From assembly GCA_004321915.1 (NCBI GenBank), contig SCQE01000041.1, positions 37,191 through 101,190 on the forward strand: a DNA stretch of 64,000 nt, in the 5' to 3' direction. The position numbers and the translations under genes were made by a program. Shown one piece after another: positions 57,182-64,000 of this stretch. Under the pieces are notes generated by a model. That model ran no database searches and was not told the origin of the DNA. It was given only the letters and a program-made list of their open reading frames with translations. Positions within the stretch are counted from its first letter, which is position 1. Every line of letters begins with the position of its first letter. The DNA is from Nitrospirota bacterium. GTDB lineage: Bacteria > Nitrospirota > Thermodesulfovibrionia > Thermodesulfovibrionales > Dissulfurispiraceae.

Positions 57182-58534
57182 ATGCGCCACAAATATAAAC
57201 AGGAACCCGATTTTTCGCTCAAACTCATCGACGCCGCTATTTTGCGCGGCGCCGACGAGGCGGAAGTCTTTTTAAAACAGACGGAGAGCTTAAGCATAGA
57301 AGCAAAAAACGGTGAAGCTGAAACCATAGAATCGTCTAATACCTTCGGATATTGTTTACGTGTAATAAAAGACCGCAGGCTCGGATTTTCGTACTCAACG
57401 GTCGCATCGGATTTTGAAAAAGTCGCGGCAAACGCGGTTTCGGCGTCCGAATACACGGAGCAGGACCACAATCTCGGGTTTCCCTTACCCTCCGATATTT
57501 CCAAGGTAACCATTTACGACAAAAACATAGAGAACATGGACAAAGAAACAGCTATCAGGCACGCGCTTTCACTAGAGCATTACGCAATGTCCGAAGACAG
57601 CAGAATAAAAAAACTGCGCAACCCTTCGGTCACTTTTACAGTCAGCAGTACTCATATCGCGAATTCTAAAGGCATCAACTCGTCATACCCGTCCACCGGA
57701 TGTTATGCACAACTAATGGCAATAGCCGAAGAGAACGGTTCGAGCCAGATGGGTTGGGAATACGAAGGCAGCAGGTTCCTGAGTGAAATATCCTGCGAGC
57801 GGGTCGGCAGGACCGCAGCCCGAAGGGCCTTACAACTGCTGGGCGCCGAAAAAACAACCTCCTTCAAGGGCAGCGTAATACTCGACAATTCCGTGGCCTG
57901 CGACTTTTTGGGCATACTCTCGGCAGCGCTCTCGGCAGAATCCGTACAAAAAAAGAAATCGCTTTTGGCCGATAAGATCGGAATGAAGGTGTTGAACGAA
58001 AGGCTCAGTATGATCGATACGGGCCTTATTGACGGAAAACTTGGAAGTAAGCCATTTGACGACGAAGGCGTTGCAGTCAAACTCAAGTCGCCTGTTGAAA
58101 ACGGCATATTGAAATTCTTCATACATAATACATATACGGCAAAAAAGTCAGGGACCGCATCTACAGGTAATGCGCTGAGAGGCGGTTTTCACGGCATGCC
58201 TTCGGTCGGGCCGACAAACCTTTACCTCGAACCTATTTCCAAAGCCTACTCAAGACCGTTCGACGAACTGGTCGGGTCCGTTGACAGGGGGATATACGTA
58301 ACCGAAACTATGGGCATGCATACCGCGAACCCGATCTCGGGAGAGTTCTCCATAGGCGTTTCAGGCCTGCTGATAAATGCAGGGAAACCCGGCCCGCCTG
58401 TAAAAGAACTTGTAATTTCGGGCAATATCACGGACCTTTTCAGAAACATATCGTTGGTTGGTGCGGATTTAAGATTTTATGGTAATATAGGCAGCTCAAG
58501 CCTTTTGATAGAAAATTTCGATATTAGTGGGTAG
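57182..58534 (+). CDS. PmbA/TldE-family metalloprotease subunit
   Basis: A 450-residue TldD/PmbA-fold protein. TldD/TldE proteases mature peptides and clear unfolded chains. Seen are AEVFLKQTESLSIEAKNGEAETIESSNTFG at the start, the SVACDFLGILSAALS region and C-terminal GELVGSVDRGIYVTE and SGLLINAG. The start is set at 57182; the frame runs back into the IS end, so the original 5' region has been replaced. The zinc HExxxH motif is absent, as expected for the TldE-type subunit; a TldD partner is not in the window. Confidence 0.86.
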   Translation: MRHKYKQEPDFSLKLIDAAILRGADEAEVFLKQTESLSIEAKNGEAETIESSNTFGYCLRVIKDRRLGFSYSTVASDFEKVAANAVSASEYTEQDHNLGFPLPSDISKVTIYDKNIENMDKETAIRHALSLEHYAMSEDSRIKKLRNPSVTFTVSSTHIANSKGINSSYPSTGCYAQLMAIAEENGSSQMGWEYEGSRFLSEISCERVGRTAARRALQLLGAEKTTSFKGSVILDNSVACDFLGILSAALSAESVQKKKSLLADKIGMKVLNERLSMIDTGLIDGKLGSKPFDDEGVAVKLKSPVENGILKFFIHNTYTAKKSGTASTGNALRGGFHGMPSVGPTNLYLEPISKAYSRPFDELVGSVDRGIYVTETMGMHTANPISGEFSIGVSGLLINAGKPGPPVKELVISGNITDLFRNISLVGADLRFYGNIGSSSLLIENFDISG

Positions 58535-58545
58535 AGGAGGATTTA

Positions 58546-59703
58546 ATGGATTATTTTCTCACTGAAGAGCAATTGATGATACGCGACCTCGCGAGACAGA
58601 TAGCTGTAGAAAAGATCGTTCCGGTCAGGGCTGAGTTGGATGAAAAAAACGAATTTCCACATGAAACCATGAAAGCCATCGCTCAATCAGACCTGCTCGG
58701 TCTATTCGTGCCGGAGGAATACGGAGGACTAGGAAAAGGCGCACTAGACCTCTGCATAGCTATTGAAGAGCTTTCGTGGGGCTGTCTCGGCATTGCTACG
58801 ACTTATGCCGCAAATGCGCTCGGGACCTACCCTATTCTAATCAGCGGTTCTGATGAACAAAAGAAAAAATACCTTCCGGATATAGCAACAGGCAAGAAAA
58901 TGGTGGCGTTCGGCCTCACCGAAGCCAATGTGGGAAGCGATGCGAGCGGTGTTCAGACGACCGCCAAGCTCGAAGGGAACGAATATGTTATCAATGGCAC
59001 CAAGCAATGGATCACTAACGGCGAAGTAGCCGACATTTATACAATCATAGCTATGACCGACAAATCCAGAGGGGCCAGAGGCGCATCAGCATTCATAGTC
59101 GAAAAAGGGACCCCCGGTTTTACCTTCGGCAAAAAAGAGAACAAGATGGGTATACGCGCCTCTATTACAAAGGAACTTGTTTTTGATAACTGCAGAATAC
59201 CCAAAGAAAATATTATAGCCAAGGAGGGCATGGGCTTCATTGTGGCCATGAAGACCCTCGACAAAGCAAGAGTTGGCGTGGGGTCTCAGGGTGTAGGGGT
59301 TGCTCAGGGAGCTTTTGACGAAGCGGTAAAATTCGCGCGCGAAAGGCACCAGTTCGGACATCCGATTATAAGCTTTCAGGCTGTTCAACACATGCTGGCT
59401 GATATGGCCATCCAGATAGAGGCTGCGCGCGCGCTCGTTTATGCTGTTGCGCGCTTTGTTGACAGCGGGGCCAAAGATGTTTCTAAAGAATCGGCCATGG
59501 CCAAGACATTCGCAACCGATATGTGCATGAAGGTGACGGTCGACGCCATACAGGTCATGGGCGGCGCAGGTTATATGAAAGAATATCCTGTAGAAAAAAT
59601 GATGCGCGATGCAAAGATACTCCAGATATACGAAGGCACAAACCAGATACAGAGAAACGTTATCGGACAGGCCTTGATCAAAGAAGCGGCGAAAAAGAAA
59701 TAA
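58546..59703 (+). CDS. Acyl-CoA dehydrogenase
   Basis: A 385-residue flavoenzyme oxidising acyl-CoA thioesters. The N-terminal helical domain (FLTEEQLMIRDLARQIA), FAD-binding AFGLTEANVGSDASGVQT, WITNG, and the C-terminal QVMGGAGYMKEYPVEKMMRDAKILQIYEGTNQIQ with the catalytic glutamate (YEGTN) are present. Chain-length specificity is unknown. AGGAGG precedes the ATG. Confidence 0.93.
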   Translation: MDYFLTEEQLMIRDLARQIAVEKIVPVRAELDEKNEFPHETMKAIAQSDLLGLFVPEEYGGLGKGALDLCIAIEELSWGCLGIATTYAANALGTYPILISGSDEQKKKYLPDIATGKKMVAFGLTEANVGSDASGVQTTAKLEGNEYVINGTKQWITNGEVADIYTIIAMTDKSRGARGASAFIVEKGTPGFTFGKKENKMGIRASITKELVFDNCRIPKENIIAKEGMGFIVAMKTLDKARVGVGSQGVGVAQGAFDEAVKFARERHQFGHPIISFQAVQHMLADMAIQIEAARALVYAVARFVDSGAKDVSKESAMAKTFATDMCMKVTVDAIQVMGGAGYMKEYPVEKMMRDAKILQIYEGTNQIQRNVIGQALIKEAAKKK

Positions 59704-59712
59704 TATCGTATC

Positions 59713-59750
59713 AAAAGCAGACTGCTTAGTTCCGCATTCTGCTTTTTTAT
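59713..59750 (+). terminator. Intrinsic terminator after the acyl-CoA dehydrogenase gene
   Basis: AAAGCAGA (59714-59721) pairs with TCTGCTTT (59738-59745), followed by TTTATTTT. Confidence 0.72.
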
Positions 59751-59794
59751 TTTCCCTTTAATTCGTACGGTCCTTTACGGATTTTTCTTGCATA

Positions 59795-59823
59795 TTGTCT
59801 TTTCCACCTCTTGGTGATACTAT
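59795..59823 (+). promoter_or_regulatory. Candidate sigma-70 promoter of glgP
   Basis: TTGTCT at 59795-59800 and TACTAT at 59818-59823, 17 bases apart, about 30 bases ahead of the glgP ATG at 59852. Confidence 0.45.
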
Positions 59824-59851
59824 TGTTCAATATACGAATGGAGGACATTTT

Positions 59852-62326
59852 ATGGCCAAGAAAAATACCGAATCTACAATAAAATCCGGCGAAGTCGGAA
59901 TACTTGACAATCCGCTCAGGAAAAACCTGCACAGGCTTATCAACACAATGCTCGGCAATGATTTTTACCCTCCCAGAAAAGACACATTTTACAACGGGCT
60001 TGCTTATTACGTTCGCGAGCGGCTTATTGACAGGTGGCTCACGGCCCAACGCTCCTATTACCATACAAAAGCCAAGCGGGTATATTACCTCTCCATGGAA
60101 TTTCTCCCCGGCCCTTTCTTAAAAAACTACATTATCAACCTGCATATGGAAGAGGAATGCAGAAAGGCGCTTGAAGACTCGGGCTTCGATCTGGACCAGC
60201 TGGCAGAAGAGGAGAGCGATCCGGGCTTGGGCAACGGAGGGCTTGGCAGGCTTGCGTCGTGCTATATGGACTCGCTCGCCTGTCTAGATATTCCGAGTTA
60301 CGGCTATGGCATACGTTACGATTACGGCATTTTTCAGCAGAACATAGTAAACGGACACCAAGTCGAGATCTGCGACAACTGGCTCATGAACGGAAACCCG
60401 TGGGAAATCGCACGGCGAAATTTTTTGTACACGGTAAAGTTCTATGGGCGTTCGGAACAGTATACCGACGACTCGGGGAACATAAGGCGCAGATGGGTTG
60501 ATACCGACAATGTAAGCGCTATGGCCTGCGATACGCTCATCCCCGGATACGGAACAAACACCGTGAATAATATGCGCTTGTGGGCCGCCATGTCGAGCAA
60601 GGACTTCAATCTGCAATTCTTCAATAGCGGGGATTACATGCGGGCGATGAAGGCAAAGGTGCTTACCGAAAATATTTCAAAAGTGCTGTACCCCAGCGAT
60701 GAGGCTGAACAGGGAAAAGAACTCAGGCTGAAGCAGCAATATTTCTTTGTGGCAGCGACTTTTCAGGACATAATGCGAAGGTACAAAAAAAAGCACACAT
60801 CTTTTGAGGACCTGCCGAACCTTGTCGCGGTACAGCTCAACGACACACACCCCTCGATCAGCATAGCCGAACTTATGCGAATTCTAATAGACGAGGAGAC
60901 GATGGATTGGGACACGGCTTGGGGCCTGTGCGTCAAGACCTTTGCCTACACTAATCACACGGTCCTGCCGGAGGCCCTCGAGACATGGCCTGTAAGCCTT
61001 TTCGGCAGACTGCTTCCCCGGCATCTGGAGATAATATACGAGATAAACCACCGGTTCCTTCAGGAGGTGGAAAAACGTTATCCGGGCAATACCGATATGC
61101 TTTCGAGAATGTCTATTATTCAGGAGGGCAGTGAGAAACGTGTGCGCATGGCACATCTGGCCATTGTGGGCAGCCATTCGGTAAACGGGGTCGCCGCGCT
61201 GCACACGAACATACTGAAGACCCGTCTGTTCAGGGATTTCGATCTCTTCTTCCCGGGCAGGTTCAAGAACATAACAAACGGCATCACGCAGCGCCGCTGG
61301 CTTTTGCAGGCAAATCCGGGACTTTCAGGTCTTATTACATCGACCGTCGGCCCTCACTGGATACGTGACCTTTATGAGTTGAAGAAACTCATCCCGCGCT
61401 CGGACGAGAAAAAATTCCGCGCTTTATGGAGAAAGGTGAAACTCGACAATAAAAAACTGCTCGCGCATTATATACTTCAAAAGACCGGCATAGAGGTGAA
61501 CGAGCATTCCATGTTCGATATGCAGACCAAACGCATACACGAATACAAGCGCCAGCTGCTGAACCTGCTTCATGTGATCACACTTTACAACAGGATAAAA
61601 GAGAGTACTGCAGACAACTTTGTTCCGAGGACCGTCATATTCGGCGGCAAAGCCGCGCCCGGTTATTTCATGGCAAAGCTCACTATTAAACTGATCAATT
61701 CGGTTGCTGCCGTAGTCAATGCAGATCCCGATGTAAAGGGGAAGCTGAAGGTGGTTTTTCTGCCTAACTATTGCGTTTCGCTGGCTGAAAAGGTGGTCTC
61801 CGCAGCCGATCTGTCAGAGCAGATATCAACAGCCGGACTTGAGGCCTCAGGCACAGGAAACATGAAGTTCGCGCTAAACGGAGCGCTGACAATAGGAACT
61901 CTTGACGGCGCGAATATCGAAATCATGGAAGAGGTCGGAGAGAAAAACATTTTTATCTTCGGTCTCAAGGTGGAAGAAGTCGAAGGCCTCAGAAATAAAG
62001 GGTACGACCCTTACGAATATTACCGGAACGATGCTGAACTGAAAAAAGCGGTGGACATGATAGGTTCGGGGTATTTTTCTCCCGAAAAACCAGACCTCTT
62101 CCTACCTATAAAAAAAGCCCTGCTGGATTACGGAGACATGTACTTCTTGATGGCGGATTACCGCGATTTCGTGCGCTGCCAAGAAGAAGTCAGCCGGGTA
62201 TATACCGATAAAGAAGAGTGGACCCGCAGATCGATTATGAATACGGCCAATATGGGAAAATTTTCGAGTGACCGCGCGGTAATGGAATATGCGAACAATA
62301 TCTGGAATGTGAGCAAGGCAGAATAG
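59852..62326 (+). CDS. glgP: Glycogen/maltodextrin phosphorylase
   Basis: An 824-residue PLP enzyme releasing glucose-1-phosphate from alpha-1,4-glucans. It has EEESDPGLGNGGLGRLASCYMDS, GYGIRYDYGIF, VQLNDTHPSISI, FKNITNGITQRRWL and the PLP lysine motif ASGTGNMKFALNGALTIGTLDGAN. The ATG at 59852 is chosen because GGAGG precedes it; the open frame upstream runs through the promoter. It complements the GH57 enzyme at 5.1-7.3 kb in storage-glucan turnover. Confidence 0.96.
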   Translation: MAKKNTESTIKSGEVGILDNPLRKNLHRLINTMLGNDFYPPRKDTFYNGLAYYVRERLIDRWLTAQRSYYHTKAKRVYYLSMEFLPGPFLKNYIINLHMEEECRKALEDSGFDLDQLAEEESDPGLGNGGLGRLASCYMDSLACLDIPSYGYGIRYDYGIFQQNIVNGHQVEICDNWLMNGNPWEIARRNFLYTVKFYGRSEQYTDDSGNIRRRWVDTDNVSAMACDTLIPGYGTNTVNNMRLWAAMSSKDFNLQFFNSGDYMRAMKAKVLTENISKVLYPSDEAEQGKELRLKQQYFFVAATFQDIMRRYKKKHTSFEDLPNLVAVQLNDTHPSISIAELMRILIDEETMDWDTAWGLCVKTFAYTNHTVLPEALETWPVSLFGRLLPRHLEIIYEINHRFLQEVEKRYPGNTDMLSRMSIIQEGSEKRVRMAHLAIVGSHSVNGVAALHTNILKTRLFRDFDLFFPGRFKNITNGITQRRWLLQANPGLSGLITSTVGPHWIRDLYELKKLIPRSDEKKFRALWRKVKLDNKKLLAHYILQKTGIEVNEHSMFDMQTKRIHEYKRQLLNLLHVITLYNRIKESTADNFVPRTVIFGGKAAPGYFMAKLTIKLINSVAAVVNADPDVKGKLKVVFLPNYCVSLAEKVVSAADLSEQISTAGLEASGTGNMKFALNGALTIGTLDGANIEIMEEVGEKNIFIFGLKVEEVEGLRNKGYDPYEYYRNDAELKKAVDMIGSGYFSPEKPDLFLPIKKALLDYGDMYFLMADYRDFVRCQEEVSRVYTDKEEWTRRSIMNTANMGKFSSDRAVMEYANNIWNVSKAE

Positions 62327-62349
62327 CAATTCAGTGCTTAAGCAGACGA

Positions 62350-64000
62350 TTACTTTTGCAAACCGAATCTCCCTCTAAGTTGCTCGATATCAGGGCTTAT
62401 GGCCGGGCTTTGCCTCACGTTGAGCGTTTTTGCCTCGTCCTCGATCATAGGTTTGATGTAATCGTAAATCTCAGCAAGATTTTTCTTGCCGTTTTTGAGC
62501 GCCTTCAGAAAATAGTAGGTGAACACCCCATATCCCTTTTCGGGCGAGGATGTGCTTATCTGCGAACCCTGCGTCGACGAGAGCACAGCCATACCCTGCG
62601 GTACTGCGAATTGCTCCGCAGTCATAACGAGCGGCCGCGCCCCTTTTGCCAAAACGCTCCTGCCCCCTGCCCCTGAAAAGCACGAGTCCACCACCACGAA
62701 GGTTTCAGCCGCATTGAGTCTTGCGAGGCTTTCGTACAGCCGCTTCAGAGGATAGCCTGTAGCAGGCAGATATTCCGGGTCTCCGTCATAGGGCACGATA
62801 TAGGCGTTTCCGCTTGCTGGTTCCGGCGCGCCGTGGCCTGAATAGTAAACAAAGACCTTGCCGCCCTTTTTCAGGCGGTTCGGCAGCCAGCCTTCGAGCG
62901 TCCTTTCGAGCGCAGAGCGCGTCGCTTTATCATCCGTAAGATACTCGATGTTCCTCTCCGCGAACCCGAGTCCCCGTAGATAAGCCCTGACGAGCTTTGC
63001 GTCGTTATATGAATTCTCTGACTTGGGTATGTTCTGATACTTCTCTATACCGATTACCACCGCCATATCGTTTTCGCCGAAGAGCCTCTCCGGTGCCTTC
63101 AATGAAATCGGGGTCTCGACGTCCTCTCCGGCCGGTCTCTGCGCCGGGGTCTCCGCGCTCTCGACCCTTACGACTTTAACGTCGGGGGCTTCTTCTCCTA
63201 TCGCAAGCTTTATATCCGGTTTGAGTGTGAACTCTTCGCGCGCCTCATGGACAACGAAGGAGATGGGGAGGTTTTTTTCTCCTTTGTATCTTTGTGTGAC
63301 CGCTATGCTGAAGGCAACCTTCTTGGCCTCGCCCGGATTCAGCGACCCTATTCGGATATTGCCTTCGCCGAACTGTTTTATATCTTTGCTGCCTACGGTC
63401 ATTTCGACCGCCACCCCTTGCGCGGCGCCGCTTCCGGCGTTTTCTACATAAACGGTTACAGCGGCCTCTTTGCCCCTAGAGATCACGCGCCTGCCGTCCG
63501 CATCCTCGATGTAGACCCTCGCTATCTGAAGCTTCGGGGGCTGAAATTCCTTGGCCTTAAAGGCGAGGATGACGGGCTTGGAATCAAAACCGTTGGATTC
63601 GGTAAGCATCGCCTTTAAGGAGACCTCTTCGGTCTTTGCCGAACGCCCGGGTGATGAAATCTCGACGGCCAACTCTTTTTCTTCTCCGGACACGACAGTG
63701 CCGATGCTTGTCTTGTCGTTGAACCGCAGTTCGAAGGAGGTCTTTGCGGCGAGGGACAGATTAACGCCGAAGGCCGCGCCCTTGCCGCTGTTTTTGATCC
63801 TAACCGCCACGGTCCCGGTCTCTCCCGCGTCCAGTATTCCGTTGCCCGAAGGCTCGGTCAGCGAGATTGCGGTGATCGAGAGGTCAGGAAGCGCCTTTGC
63901 GCCTGTCGCCGCCATTGATGCGTCCGTTTGTTTGCCGAACGCAACGGTCTCGTTTGTGACGATGTTTAGAAGCCGCGCATTGATGAGTTCGGCGAATTCA
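62350..64000 (-). CDS. Partial gene: CARDB-type repeats plus caspase-like (C14) domain
   Basis: The reading frame stays open to the right edge of the window, so the true start lies outside; at least 549 residues are seen. Two CARDB/Ig-like beta domains (PDLSITAISLTEPSGNGILDAGE near the first visible methionine, and QIARVYIEDADGRRV onward) lead to a C14 domain with FVYYSGHGAPEP (histidine) and VVVDSCFSGAGGRS (cysteine). No SHOCT-like tail; the protein ends with GRFGLQK. It is the fourth caspase-like gene in the last 15 kb. An envelope location is likely from the Ig-like domains. Confidence 0.82.
   Translation of the reverse strand, partial: EFAELINARLLNIVTNETVAFGKQTDASMAATGAKALPDLSITAISLTEPSGNGILDAGETGTVAVRIKNSGKGAAFGVNLSLAAKTSFELRFNDKTSIGTVVSGEEKELAVEISSPGRSAKTEEVSLKAMLTESNGFDSKPVILAFKAKEFQPPKLQIARVYIEDADGRRVISRGKEAAVTVYVENAGSGAAQGVAVEMTVGSKDIKQFGEGNIRIGSLNPGEAKKVAFSIAVTQRYKGEKNLPISFVVHEAREEFTLKPDIKLAIGEEAPDVKVVRVESAETPAQRPAGEDVETPISLKAPERLFGENDMAVVIGIEKYQNIPKSENSYNDAKLVRAYLRGLGFAERNIEYLTDDKATRSALERTLEGWLPNRLKKGGKVFVYYSGHGAPEPASGNAYIVPYDGDPEYLPATGYPLKRLYESLARLNAAETFVVVDSCFSGAGGRSVLAKGARPLVMTAEQFAVPQGMAVLSSTQGSQISTSSPEKGYGVFTYYFLKALKNGKKNLAEIYDYIKPMIEDEAKTLNVRQSPAISPDIEQLRGRFGLQK

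Overview
The window looks like chromosome from an uncultured, chemolithotrophic or respiring Gram-negative bacterium of moderate GC. Nitrospirota (Thermodesulfovibrionia-like) is the first guess and a deltaproteobacterial lineage the second. The clues are the dense four-base gene overlaps, sigma-54 control, a caa3-type oxidase, a SorAB-like sulfite dehydrogenase, HypD, DUF3786, a probable selenoprotein and many lipoproteins. No marker here settles the phylum.

Layout. 1-9.7 kb (+ strand): CGGC protein, TauE/SafE exporter, gcvH-lpd, eno, ftsB-like, a GH57 glycosidase, CCA-adding enzyme and a NapH-type Fe-S membrane protein. 9.7-31 kb is a signalling and respiratory block: a STAS gene pair runs divergently from a MASE3/5xPAS histidine kinase and its NtrC-type regulator. 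Then come a small protein plus LonB-like protease, a cytochrome, SCO, a caa3 oxidase (subunits I-III-IV-II), CtaB, a rhodanese/ferritin-like fusion, a thioredoxin-TPR protein with an in-frame UGA, SorA/SorB, and a second kinase with a receiver-TPR partner. 31-35 kb: DUF3786, 6S RNA, rny, ymdB, osmC. 35-49 kb (- strand) is a long housekeeping and signalling series: a radical SAM enzyme with a 20-residue Cys-rich peptide, a TPR lipoprotein, ispE, tRNA-Gln, prs, rplY, pth, pepA, a phospholipase C-like protein, moeA, hypD, a kinase, a receiver and an HD-GYP protein. 49-55 kb (- strand) holds three caspase-like (C14) genes and a MazF/RHH module. 55-62 kb: queD, an ISL3 element, pmbA/tldE, an acyl-CoA dehydrogenase and glgP. 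A fourth caspase-like gene runs off the right edge.

The best candidate for an undescribed system is the 10.3-28.2 kb block. Five good -24/-12 (sigma-54) promoters occur in it. Four tandem copies of a ~14-bp element (consensus near RGTCCANAATGRCC) lie upstream of them, 54-67 bp before the four + strand promoters; the fifth (- strand) promoter shares one of these arrays. The promoters serve the kinase/regulator operon itself, the STAS pair, the small protein/LonB genes (possibly reading on into the oxidase genes), the selenoprotein/SorAB operon and the second kinase/TPR operon. This reads as one local regulon, probably driven by the NtrC-type regulator encoded inside it. It ties sulfite oxidation, thiol chemistry, proteolysis and perhaps oxygen respiration to a membrane sensor.

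Other points of interest are the radical SAM enzyme with its CKCKGSC-ending peptide (selenobiotic/thiooxazole-like RiPP), the selenocysteine thioredoxin with a SECIS-like hairpin, and the group of four caspase-like genes with different sensor heads. One of those four is broken, with a shift at a run of seven G.
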